Both the position numbers and the translations under genes were made by a program. The notes under the pieces were generated by a model. The model did not search any database. It was not told the origin of the DNA and worked only from the letters and a program-made list of their open reading frames with translations. From Streptomyces sp. JJ66 (lineage in GTDB: Bacteria > Actinomycetota > Actinomycetes > Streptomycetales > Streptomycetaceae), in NCBI RefSeq assembly GCF_019303495.1, contig NZ_JAEVFI010000035.1, positions 1 through 39,505 on the forward strand: 39,505 nucleotides of DNA. Direction: 5' to 3'. Shown here piece after piece: positions 23,966 through 30,709 of this stretch. Numbering within the stretch: the first letter of the stretch is position 1; each line of letters opens with the position of its first letter.

Positions 23966-24808
23966 TCACCGTGCCTTCGCCGCGACGACCGCGTCGAACA
24001 CGGTCCGCTTCGGCACCCCCGCCGTGCGCGCTACCTCGGCGATCGCCTCCTTGCGCGGCTGACCGGCCTCCTCGCGCTCGGCCACGCGCCGCGCCAGCTC
24101 CACGTCGTCCAGCTCCCCGGCGGACGGCTCGGGCGCCCCCGAGACGACGACGGTGATCTCGCCGCGCACCCCCTCCCCGGCCCACCGCGCCAGCTCCGCG
24201 AGCGGGCCGCGCCGCACCTCCTCGTACGTCTTCGTCAGCTCCCGGCACACCGCCGCGCGGCGCTCGCCGCCGAAGCTCTCCGCCATCGCCGCCAGCGTCG
24301 CCGCCAGCCGGTGCGGGGCCTCGAAGTAGACCAGGGTGCGCCGCTCCTCGGCCGCCTCCGCCAGCCGGGCCCGCCGCTCGCCCGGCTTGCGCGGCAGGAA
24401 CCCCTCGAAGCAGAACCGGTCCACCGGCAGCCCCGACAGCGCCAGCGCCGTCAGCACCGCCGAAGGGCCGGGGACGGCGGTGACCCGCACCCCGCGCTCG
24501 ACGGCCGCCGCCACCAGCCGGTACCCCGGGTCGGAGACCGACGGCATGCCCGCGTCCGTCACCAGCAGCACCCGCGCCCCGCCCGCCAGCGCCTCCGCCA
24601 GCTCGGGGGTGCGGGCGGCCTCGTTGCCCTCGAAGTAGGAGACGACGCGACCGCCCACCCGCACGTCCAGCGCCTGGGTCAGGCGGCGCAGCCGCCGGGT
24701 GTCCTCGGCGGCGACGATGTCCGCCTCCCGCAGCTCCGCCGCCAGCCGTGGCGGCGCGTCGGCGACGTCTCCGATGGGGGTGCCTGCGAGGACGAGGGTT
24801 CCGGTCAT
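23966..24808 (-). CDS. rsmI: 16S rRNA (cytidine(1402)-2'-O)-methyltransferase RsmI
   Basis: 280 residues. It has the tetrapyrrole-methylase fold pattern: the start segment LVLAGTPIGDVAD, AAEDTRRLRRL, DAGMPSVSDPG, VPGPSAVLTALALSG, FCFEGFLPRK and RELTKTYEEVRRG, all in family order, then a C-terminal domain ending in a helix-turn-helix-like VAERE...AGVPKRTVFDAVV. It methylates the ribose of C1402 in the 30S decoding centre. ATG start, divergent from pmt. The divergent rsmI/pmt pair is, as I recall it, also found in Streptomyces coelicolor, which supports both calls. Confidence 0.94.
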   Translation of the reverse strand: MTGTLVLAGTPIGDVADAPPRLAAELREADIVAAEDTRRLRRLTQALDVRVGGRVVSYFEGNEAARTPELAEALAGGARVLLVTDAGMPSVSDPGYRLVAAAVERGVRVTAVPGPSAVLTALALSGLPVDRFCFEGFLPRKPGERRARLAEAAEERRTLVYFEAPHRLAATLAAMAESFGGERRAAVCRELTKTYEEVRRGPLAELARWAGEGVRGEITVVVSGAPEPSAGELDDVELARRVAEREEAGQPRKEAIAEVARTAGVPKRTVFDAVVAAKAR

Positions 24809-24850
24809 CCGGCCATCCTCGCACCCACCCCCAACGGGCGGCGCGCCCCC

Positions 24851-24911
24851 GCGCGCGGCCCACGGCACGCCCGGGCGCGCTGCGGGCGCGCGGCCCACGG
24901 CACGCCCGGGC
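24851..24911. repeat. 26-bp direct repeat between rsmI and pmt
   Basis: Two copies, 24851-24876 and 24886-24911, are identical over 26 bp with a 35-bp period, each centred on CCCACGGCACGCCCGGGC. They sit between the divergent starts of rsmI and pmt. They may be a duplicated regulator site or a slippage product. Confidence 0.8.
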
Positions 24912-24970
24912 AAGGTGCGGGCGGCGCGGCGTCCGGCCGCCGTGCCCGGGGGCTCGCCAGCGGGGTTCCT

Positions 24971-24976
24971 TACGAT
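24971..24976 (+). promoter_or_regulatory. -10 element implying a leaderless pmt transcript
   Basis: TACGAT ends 6 nt before the pmt GTG, the usual distance from -10 to transcription start, and no ribosome binding site precedes the GTG. A matching -35 box was not obvious. Confidence 0.45.
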
Positions 24977-24982
24977 GTCCCG

Positions 24983-26665
24983 GTGAGCAGTGAGACGGCG
25001 ACGGCGGCCCAGCGGCGCGCGGCGCGGGCGGATGCGCCGGACGGCTGGGCGGACCGGCTGCGCCGCTACGGCTACGCGGCCCGCCCCCGCCCAGGTGTAC
25101 GCGAACGCCTGGTGCCGCCCTTCCCCCAGCCCGGCGGCCGGGCCTGGTCCGTGCTCGGGCTGGAGCCACGGCTGCGCGGCTGGGGCGGACCGCTGCTGGT
25201 CGCGCTCCTCGCCGGGCTGCTGCGCTTCTGGCAGCTCGGCCGGCCGCACGCGGTGATATTCGATGAGACCTACTACGCCAAGGACGCCTGGTCGCTGCTC
25301 ACCCTCGGCTACGAGGGCACCTGGCCGGATGAGGCCAACGGCCAGATCCTCGCCGACCCCCAGGTGATCCCGCTCAGCCCCGACCCGTCCTACGTCGTCC
25401 ACCCGCCCGTCGGCAAGTGGACGATCGCGCTGGGTGAGCAGCTGTTCGGGCTCACGCCGTTCGGCTGGCGGTTCATGCTCGCCGTCCTCGGCACGCTCTC
25501 GGTGCTCATGCTGTGCCGCATCGGACGCCGTCTGCTGCGCTCCACCGCGCTCGGCTGCCTGGCCGGTCTGCTGCTCGCGGTGGACGGGCTGCACTTCGTG
25601 ATGAGCCGCACCGCGCTGCTCGACCTGGTGCTGATGTTCTTCGTCCTGGCCGCCTTCGGCTGCCTGCTGGTGGACCGCGACCGGGCCCGCGCGCGCCTGG
25701 CCGACGCGCTGCCCGACGGCCGCCCCGACGCCCGGGCCGCCGAACGCACCACTCTGGGCTGGCGCCCCTGGCGGCTGGGCGCGGGCGTGTGCCTGGGGCT
25801 GGCGGTCGGCACCAAGTGGAGCGGGCTGTACGTGCTGGCCGCGTTCGGCCTGCTGGCGGTCGCCTGGGACTGGGGCGCGCGGCGCACCGCGGGCGCCCGG
25901 CGTCCGCTGCGGACCATGCTGCGCCGGGACGCCGCCCCCGCGTTCGCCGCGCTCGTCCCCGTCGCCGCGCTGGCCTACCTCGCCTCCTGGGCGGGCTGGT
26001 TCGCGAGCGACGGCGGCTACTACCGCGACTGGCACCAGCGGGCCGGGGCCGACACCGCGTGGGGCTTCGTGCCCGGTCCGCTGCGCGGCCTGTGGCACTA
26101 CCACGCGCAGGTCTACCGGTTCCACGTCGGCCTCACCGACGACCACCCCTACGACTCCCACCCGGCGAGCTGGCTCGTCGCGGGCCGCCCGGTGTCCTAC
26201 TTCTACGAGTCGCCGGAAGCCGGGGAGGGCACCTGCGCGGCCGCCGGAGGCTGCGCCCAGGAAGTGCTGGCGCTCGGCACCCCGCTGCTGTGGTGGCTGG
26301 GCTGCGCCGCGCTCGGCTACGCCGCCTACCGCTGGCTGCTGCGCCGCGACTGGCGGGCCGGTGCGGTGCTGTGCGGCGTCGCCGCGGGCTATCTGCCCTG
26401 GCTGCTGTACCAGGAGCGCACCATCTTCTACTTCTACGCCATCGTCTTCGTGCCGTTCCTGTGCCTGGCCGTGACGATGCTGCTCGGTGCGGTGGCCGGG
26501 CCGCCCGGGGTGAGCGAGGCACGCCGCACGGTGGGCCTCGTCGTCGTCGGCGTCCTCGTCCTGCTCGTGGTGTGGAACTTCGTCTACTTCTGGCCGATTT
26601 ACACCGGGCAGGAAATCCCGCTGGACCAGTGGCGCGCCCGCATGTGGCTGAACACCTGGATCTAG
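24983..26665 (+). CDS. pmt: protein O-mannosyltransferase (GT39), carrying the att site at its 3' end
   Basis: 560 residues, actinobacterial PMT. A cytoplasmic N-terminus (1-65) is followed by about ten to eleven membrane helices. The catalytic FDETYYAKDAW motif (Asp-Glu, near residues 93-103) faces the outside, and the C-terminal tail contains WPIYTG and WLNTW. It transfers mannose from polyprenyl-phosphate mannose to secreted proteins during Sec export. The last 20-30 codons are part of the att repeat of an integrated element: the 3' end present here, including the TAG stop, is supplied partly by the element. The protein end matches that encoded by the displaced copy at 34944-35028, so the gene should remain functional. 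Start GTG, probably leaderless. Confidence 0.93.
   Translation: MSSETATAAQRRAARADAPDGWADRLRRYGYAARPRPGVRERLVPPFPQPGGRAWSVLGLEPRLRGWGGPLLVALLAGLLRFWQLGRPHAVIFDETYYAKDAWSLLTLGYEGTWPDEANGQILADPQVIPLSPDPSYVVHPPVGKWTIALGEQLFGLTPFGWRFMLAVLGTLSVLMLCRIGRRLLRSTALGCLAGLLLAVDGLHFVMSRTALLDLVLMFFVLAAFGCLLVDRDRARARLADALPDGRPDARAAERTTLGWRPWRLGAGVCLGLAVGTKWSGLYVLAAFGLLAVAWDWGARRTAGARRPLRTMLRRDAAPAFAALVPVAALAYLASWAGWFASDGGYYRDWHQRAGADTAWGFVPGPLRGLWHYHAQVYRFHVGLTDDHPYDSHPASWLVAGRPVSYFYESPEAGEGTCAAAGGCAQEVLALGTPLLWWLGCAALGYAAYRWLLRRDWRAGAVLCGVAAGYLPWLLYQERTIFYFYAIVFVPFLCLAVTMLLGAVAGPPGVSEARRTVGLVVVGVLVLLVVWNFVYFWPIYTGQEIPLDQWRARMWLNTWI
26581..26640 (+). repeat. left attachment site (core of attL) inside the pmt 3' end
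   Basis: 60 bp identical to 34944-35003, a distance of 8,363 bp. The similarity extends to 26574-26663 (90 bp) with mismatches only at 26580 and 26641, the latter a silent Arg codon change. The strand exchange must lie in the identical core. Confidence 0.92.
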
Positions 26666-26682
26666 CTGCGGAAACGCGGCCC

Positions 26683-26728
26683 CGACGACCGACAAGGCCC
26701 TACGCACACCGGGCGTTGTCGGTCGTCG
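26683..26728 (+). terminator. hairpin terminator carried by the element after the restored pmt
   Basis: Arms 26683-26695 and 26716-26728 pair perfectly over 13 bp; GCCC/GGGC inside the 20-nt loop can add a further stem. It begins 18 bp after the pmt stop, so the element supplies pmt with a terminator as well as a stop codon. Confidence 0.75.
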
Positions 26729-26752
26729 TTTGTCGTCGTTGGTCGCCTCCTG

Positions 26753-26770
26753 ACGGCCCACAGACGGCCC
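26753..26770 (+). repeat. candidate integrase arm site, left copy
   Basis: ACGGCCCACAGACGGCCC matches 34852-34869 at 17 of 18 positions in the same orientation. In the excised circle the two copies would lie on opposite sides of the att core, about 113 and 75 bp away, a typical arm-site layout. The role is inferred. Confidence 0.45.
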
Positions 26771-26896
26771 GGCGCCCGGACCGGGGGAGAAGCGAGAAGG
26801 ACGGCCTTTGGCCGACGACTTCCGGGCGCCAGCGGCCGTGTTGGGTGTCGGCGCGCTGGCGGCACTCGGACGTACGGCCACGCTCACTAGACGCGC

Positions 26897-26945
26897 TACT
26901 GGGTACTGGGTACTGGGTAGTGGGTAGTGGGTAGTGGGTACTGGG
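26897..26945 (+). repeat. seven tandem 7-bp repeats (TACTGGG/TAGTGGG)
   Basis: Seven uninterrupted heptamers: three TACTGGG, three TAGTGGG, one TACTGGG. The same heptamer, ending in C rather than G, recurs upstream of int (33499-33603). It lies about 260-300 bp inside the element from the left att core. Confidence 0.85.
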
Positions 26946-26991
26946 GTGGTCGTGGAGGCGGGCTGAGCGGCTAAACGCCTTAGTGGGGTGC

Positions 26992-27029
26992 CCTACTGGG
27001 TAGTGGGGCGCCCCCCACTACCCAGTAGG
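26992..27029. repeat. perfect 17-bp inverted repeat built of the 7-bp units
   Basis: Arms 26992-27008 and 27013-27029 with a 4-nt centre. Each arm contains TACTGGG-TAGTGGG (or its complement), so the dyad presents two heptamer pairs head to head. It is a plausible high-affinity site for the protein that binds the tandem array just before it. Confidence 0.85.
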
Positions 27030-27171
27030 CGCCGTCTCGGTCGTGAAGAGACCACGGCCGGGCGGCGGGTGGTTTCTTGTCTCGGCACGTGGTGGTGCAT
27101 GTGGCGCCCCTCCCGCCCTCACGGGCTCGGCACCCGCGTCTACCTCACCCTGAGAGAGTTAGGGGGATACA

Positions 27172-27273
27172 GCGTCCGCAGTGTCCGAAGTCCCTGCGGC
27201 GCCTCTCTTGACCTGCTGCTCTGGTGCGGACGCTGAGTACCTTTCTTAGCGTCCAACAGTGTCCGCAGCGTCC
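27172..27273. repeat. GYGTCC repeat cluster, left copy
   Basis: GCGTCC-GCA-GTGTCC at 27172-27186; GGACGC at 27228; GCGTCC at 27249; GTGTCC-GCA-GCGTCC at 27259-27273. The last composite, extended to 16 bp, is identical at 33075-33090 upstream of xis, with the same order of flanking half-sites. It is a likely binding site of an element-encoded protein. Confidence 0.7.
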
Positions 27274-27318
27274 GGGCACGTCGCGTACAGCGGGTATGCG
27301 TTTCCGCAGCTCAGAAAC

Positions 27319-27479
27319 GCTCTTAGGGGGAGGGGCTCTGGACGCTGGCGGTATCGCATCCCTGCCGACCGAAATCCGGCAGGGTTCGGGCCTGAGAGCG
27401 CCCTTGCGCTTCTCGGAAGCGTCCCGTCCTTACGCCGGTCACGGCCCTACGTCGCGTCCGCCGCCCCTCCCCTAAGAGC
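27319..27479. repeat. long-range inverted repeat
   Basis: 27319-27336 and 27463-27479 are complementary over 17 bp (one extra G in the left arm), 126 bp apart. A transcript across it could fold into a large stem-loop. No gene lies inside. Confidence 0.6.
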
Positions 27480-27740
27480 CTTGGTTTGCCATGTGCAGCC
27501 GAACCCGTCCTCGCAGCTTAATGCCCGGATTGGCTACGCAGCGTGAGGGGAGGCATTCAGGGAGGCGGGGAGTTTTCCCTATCCGCCTCCCCGTGTCGCC
27601 TCCCCCGCGCTGAACAGCGTAAACAGCACTTTAGGGAGGTCTCGAAGCGCCCCGTGTCGGTGGTCAGGAGTCCGCGAAATCGGCTCGGCTAAGCGGGGGG
27701 TGCTTCCCTCCCTGGTACGCTGCGTAGCAACAGAGCTGGC

Positions 27741-27795
27741 CGGACAGACAAGATGAGCACCCGCTCCCGCCCCGGGTGCTCATCTTGTCTGTCCG
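27741..27795. repeat. perfect 23-bp inverted repeat with 9-nt loop
   Basis: Arms 27741-27763 and 27773-27795 are perfectly complementary; the loop is CTCCCGCCC. Unlike the other hairpins it is only moderately GC-rich and has no run of T after it. It may be a strong terminator, a single-strand origin or another replication structure of the element. Confidence 0.8.
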
Positions 27796-27917
27796 TGCGA
27801 ACCACTGTTGGCCGGGGACGGCCCGGGTAGCCCACGGGCTGCCGAGCGCTCGCGGAGCGAGCTGCCAAGGACAGCGCGGCGAAGCCGCTCCTAAAGCTCT
27901 TCACGCACCGCTGGTGA

Positions 27918-28008
27918 CCCTGCTAGGTCTAGCACTGCCCTCTGCTAGACCTAGCAGGGCCACTAGCGCGCCGAAGGCCGTTTGACCTGCTGTCTAGCTC
28001 CTAGCAGG
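27918..28008. promoter_or_regulatory. CTAG-centred operator-like dyads
   Basis: 27918-27934 and 27943-27959 form a perfect 17-bp inverted repeat, each arm containing CTAG twice. A weaker second dyad (CCTGCT at 27986, AGCAGG at 28003) repeats the outer sequence. CTAG is rare in Streptomyces DNA, so its clustering here and in front of the GntR gene is notable. They lie just past the 3' end of the kinase gene. Confidence 0.6.
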
Positions 28009-28071
28009 ACATGAGCGACACCCCCGGGCCTACCCCCTCAGACCGGCGGCAGGCACCCTGGCCGGGTGCTG

Positions 28072-28629
28072 CTAGAGAGATGATGCCGCGCTGTTCACGG
28101 CCTTCACCACGGAATCAGGGTTGCCGTCGTAGATGATCGCGGTCTCGTCCTGCTCAGGGGGCACGAAGCGAGTCCGGTACCGCGCCAAGTCGCTCTCGGA
28201 GAAGTAGATCGAGTTGGCGTCTTCCTCGTGCTTCGAGTTCCGCTCGCGGACGCGGGACCACAGTTCTTCGTGGGTAGCTTCGAGGTAGACGAGCAGTGGG
28301 ACGGCGCCAGCGTCCGAAGCGATCGTCCGCCACCTACCACGGTCTTGCGGCGTCCAGAAGCCGTGATCGACCACTACGTCGTGTCCCGCTCGCAGAAGCT
28401 CTGCCAGAGTCACGGCCATCTCTTCGAGAATCGGCTTCTCCAGCGTGGGGAACGTGCCTCGCGGGAAGTCCACGCCGTACACTCCGTGCCGCCGCCACAT
28501 CTCTTCGTCGGGGCAGAGCCGCACGAAGCCGTAGTTCTCCAGCGTGCGAGCCAACGTCGTCTTCCCTGAGCCGGGAAGCCCGGCCATGAGGACGCAGCGG
28601 GGGCGTCCGTCGAATGCCTCGCCGCTCAC
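28072..28629 (-). CDS. small P-loop kinase / AAA-type ATPase (zeta-toxin-like fold)
   Basis: 185 residues from a GTG that overlaps the stop of the GntR gene. Walker A GLPGSGKT is at 17-24; VVVDHGFW resembles a Walker B/substrate segment near residue 95, followed by LVYLEATHEELWSRVRERN, a lid-like helix with Arg residues. This is the layout of small nucleotide or sugar kinases and of the zeta-toxin group, but the peptidoglycan-precursor motifs of true zeta toxins cannot be confirmed. Pairs of a GntR-UTRA regulator and such an ATPase are, to my knowledge, common on Streptomyces integrative elements. No epsilon-like antitoxin is adjacent. The role (stability, modification or phage defence) is unknown. 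Confidence 0.8.
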   Translation of the reverse strand: MSGEAFDGRPRCVLMAGLPGSGKTTLARTLENYGFVRLCPDEEMWRRHGVYGVDFPRGTFPTLEKPILEEMAVTLAELLRAGHDVVVDHGFWTPQDRGRWRTIASDAGAVPLLVYLEATHEELWSRVRERNSKHEEDANSIYFSESDLARYRTRFVPPEQDETAIIYDGNPDSVVKAVNSAASSL

Positions 28630-29384
28630 TGCACCACCTCGGATTCCACCCGCCACTTGCGACCGGGACTCCCCAGGTCTTCGCCGTACTCCACCACGTT
28701 GCCGTCGCTGTCCACGAACTTCGCCGTCATCATGACTACTGGTTCCGCCGGCGGATTCGCGGCGTCCAACTCCAACAAGGCCGCGTCGGCCGGGGTCAGA
28801 AGGCGAGCCGAGGCGGTGTCGATTCGGTAGGTGATCGGCTTTCCCGTCGCCTGAGCGATCAGCTGTAGGGAAGTCCCCCCGCTGAGGCGTTCGCTCTTCG
28901 CCAGCTGCGGCACGAGGTTCCCGTAGCGAGCCGGAATCCATGACGTTGAATGGGCGACGATGCCGTGCCGGTCGCGGTACACGCGACTTCGCCGCACGAC
29001 CTTGGTTCCCGGTTCCTGTTCCAGTTCGCGGGCCACGTACTCGGGTGCTGGCACCACGGAGGCTTCGTGTGAGTCCGATCGCTCCCCAGCTCCCCAGCTT
29101 GATCCGCTGTGCCGTCCGCGATCCTGGCGCTGGGAGCCCGAGGACATGGGAGAGGGCACGTCCACGACCTCGGTGCCGATGCCGTGGATACCCCGGACGA
29201 GCCCTTCCCCCCGGAGCTGTCGCAACGCCTTCTCGGCAGTAGCGGCGCTGACCTTCCATTCCTGAGACAAGCTCTTGATGCTCGGCAGCAACGAGCCCGG
29301 CGGCAGCTGTCCCGACGTGATCAGCTCCGCGTAATGGGCGGCCATCCGTGCGTACGGCGCCCGACTGTTGGCCTGGTCCGCCAT
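28626..29384 (-). CDS. GntR/HutC-family repressor with UTRA domain
   Basis: 252 residues. The N-terminal winged helix (about 8-75: YARMAAHYAELITSGQLPPG, LPSIKSLSQEW, KALRQLRGEGL) is followed by a variable linker and a UTRA effector domain (about 105-250) ending in VEYGEDLGSPGRKWRVE. On pSAM2-like elements the GntR protein (KorSA) represses transfer and replication genes; this protein is placed to do the same for the divergent operon starting at 29603. ATG start with GAGGAG 8 nt upstream. The region in front carries CCTAG boxes at 10-bp steps, a probable operator. It is translationally coupled to the kinase gene. Confidence 0.92.
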   Translation of the reverse strand: MADQANSRAPYARMAAHYAELITSGQLPPGSLLPSIKSLSQEWKVSAATAEKALRQLRGEGLVRGIHGIGTEVVDVPSPMSSGSQRQDRGRHSGSSWGAGERSDSHEASVVPAPEYVARELEQEPGTKVVRRSRVYRDRHGIVAHSTSWIPARYGNLVPQLAKSERLSGGTSLQLIAQATGKPITYRIDTASARLLTPADAALLELDAANPPAEPVVMMTAKFVDSDGNVVEYGEDLGSPGRKWRVESEVVQ

Positions 29385-29415
29385 CTCAACGGCTCCTCAC
29401 TCTCTTCGCTACATG

Positions 29416-29462
29416 CCTAGCGTACCCCTTGACACCCTAGGGTGCCCTAGGGAACCTTAGGG
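29416..29462. promoter_or_regulatory. CCTAG boxes in 10-bp steps: probable GntR operator
   Basis: CCTAG at 29416, 29436 and 29446 and CTTAG at 29456 give exact 20-, 10- and 10-bp spacing, so all lie on one helix face; CCCTAGGG at 29435 and 29445 are 8-bp palindromes. A TTGACA at 29429 could be a -35 for the plus-strand operon. TACGCT on the minus strand (about 29419-29424) could be the -10 of the GntR gene. Binding by GntR is inferred from position. Confidence 0.6.
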
Positions 29463-29540
29463 ATGTGCACGCCGGGCGGTTCGGTTAGATGCCGAGCGGT
29501 CGGGGTGCGCGAAATCCCTGGTCAACGCCGGGAAACAGCA

Positions 29541-29578
29541 GGGAGCGGCGCCCTACCGCCAAGCAGTCCGCCGCTCCC
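29541..29578 (+). promoter_or_regulatory. 5' leader hairpin before the sigma-GntR fusion gene
   Basis: Arms 29541-29550 and 29569-29578 pair over 10 bp with an 18-nt loop and end 13 bp before the AGAAGGGG ribosome binding site. If transcribed, it could affect translation or act as an attenuator. Confidence 0.45.
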
Positions 29579-29602
29579 CTGACCCTCAGAAGGGGTACCT
29601 CC

Positions 29603-30709
29603 ATGATGCCTGAATCCACTGTGGCCAGTGTCGGCGGCTCGACACGGGCAAAGCGCCGTAACGGCGAGTTCGTGCCTCTGAGTGCGGCCCAGTCCGCGCG
29701 GCTCGCTGAGCTGTACGAGACGTATGCGCGCCGGATGGTGCGCTACGCCTACTCCCAGCTGGGGAAGTGGGGGGAGTGGGGTGCCAGGGCGTGGACGCTG
29801 GCGGAAGACGTCACGCAGCAGGTGTGGGCTGACGTGGCGTGCAGCGGTGCTCGTGACCCGCTCTTGGGGGAGGTACTGGAGGAGTCCCACGCTTGCGGCC
29901 TGTTGCACCTCAAGGTCAAGCGAGGCGTCTCGGCTCAGATGACCAAGCCCCGGGTGCTGGATGAGCCGGTGGACTTCGCGGACCCGGTGATCTGCAACTG
30001 GCTGTGCCCCCTGGTTGAGGCCGGATGCTCTCTGGTCGAGCTGCCCGGTTATTTGGCCACGATGGTGGATGCGCTCCCCGAGCGGGAGCGGGCGGCGCTG
30101 CTGCTGTGGCTGGACGGCCTGAACCCGCGCTCGATCGCTGAGCACCTGGGGTGCGCCGACACTACGGCCGTTCGGCTGGCCAATGCCGCCGTGCTGCTGC
30201 TCCAGATCGACAACCCGGAGCTCTCGGGGGAGCCGGTGGAACTGGACTCGCTTGCGGCGTGGGAGCGCCAGGCCCTGGCCGAGGTCAGTCAACAGCGCCG
30301 GGATGCGCTGCTGCGGCTGGAGCCTTCCGCCCGCCAAGTGTTGCTACTGAGGCAGCAGGGGGTGAGCACACGGGAGATCAGCAAGCGGTTGGGCGTGCCC
30401 TACGACATGGCGGCGACTGCCTCCCGTTGCCTGCCGGTGGCCGGAGCCGCCCGCAAGCCCGCCAAGGCCCCGACCCGCCCGAACGCGAAGTTCGCTCGGG
30501 TCGCTGGCAAACTACGCGAGGAGATCAAGGCGATGCGTCCGGGGGACCGGCTGCCCACGCGTGTGCAGCTCAGGGAGCGCTTCGCGGTCGGTAGCCGGAC
30601 CATTGATCGCGCATGGAACCTGCTGCGTGGTGAGGGGCTGATCGAGCCCAACGGCGTCTACGGTTACACCGTTGCCCGCTCTCATAGGGACATGGAGCGT
30701 GCCGCGTGA
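29603..30709 (+). CDS. sigma-factor-like protein fused to a GntR-type winged helix
   Basis: 368 residues. Residues about 28-85 (LAELYETYARRMVRYAYSQL, then AEDVTQQVWADVA) look like sigma-70 region 2; about 155-200 (LPERERAALLLWLDGLNPRSIAEHLG) like region 4. A second region-4-like segment lies at about 230-275 (LEPSARQVLLLRQQGVSTREISKRLG), and after a Pro/Lys linker a GntR-type winged helix occupies about 290-362 (LREEIKAMRPGDRLPTRVQL, WNLLRGEGLI). I know of no named family with this order. It may be an element-specific transcription activator or initiator. The start is the first of two adjacent ATGs with AGAAGGGG 7 nt upstream; an upstream extension has no such site. First gene of a coupled operon with HNH and ATPase genes. 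Confidence 0.75.
   Translation: MMPESTVASVGGSTRAKRRNGEFVPLSAAQSARLAELYETYARRMVRYAYSQLGKWGEWGARAWTLAEDVTQQVWADVACSGARDPLLGEVLEESHACGLLHLKVKRGVSAQMTKPRVLDEPVDFADPVICNWLCPLVEAGCSLVELPGYLATMVDALPERERAALLLWLDGLNPRSIAEHLGCADTTAVRLANAAVLLLQIDNPELSGEPVELDSLAAWERQALAEVSQQRRDALLRLEPSARQVLLLRQQGVSTREISKRLGVPYDMAATASRCLPVAGAARKPAKAPTRPNAKFARVAGKLREEIKAMRPGDRLPTRVQLRERFAVGSRTIDRAWNLLRGEGLIEPNGVYGYTVARSHRDMERAA

Larger units (their letters stand above)
26666..28071. other. 1.4-kb gene-free left end of the element
   Basis: No open frame here looks coding on either strand. The stretch contains a terminator hairpin, candidate arm site, 7-bp repeats, several perfect inverted repeats and GYGTCC repeats (listed separately). 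This density suggests a regulatory, replication-origin or transfer-origin region, or the scar of a lost module. A short frame from ATG 28011 (behind the CTAG-rich dyads) runs into the kinase gene and is not called. Confidence 0.6.

Noticed and set aside
26883..27030. TACTGGG tandem repeats as a CRISPR array
   Set aside because: Units are 7 bp, contiguous and without spacers; no cas gene is present.
27224..27546. Two overlapping plus-strand frames of 83 and 95 codons in the element's left end
   Set aside because: No coding-like third-position bias, no ribosome binding site, no recognisable motif; they run through the repeat clusters.
27370..27560. Possible tRNA gene remnant as att site (GGGTTCGGGCC-like piece)
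   Set aside because: No cloverleaf could be formed, and the att repeat is clearly pmt coding sequence.
28011..28135. Plus-strand frame starting MSDTPGPT behind the CTAG dyads
   Set aside because: It overlaps the 3' end of the kinase gene in antisense and loses any sensible composition after 20 codons; at best the remnant of a lost gene.
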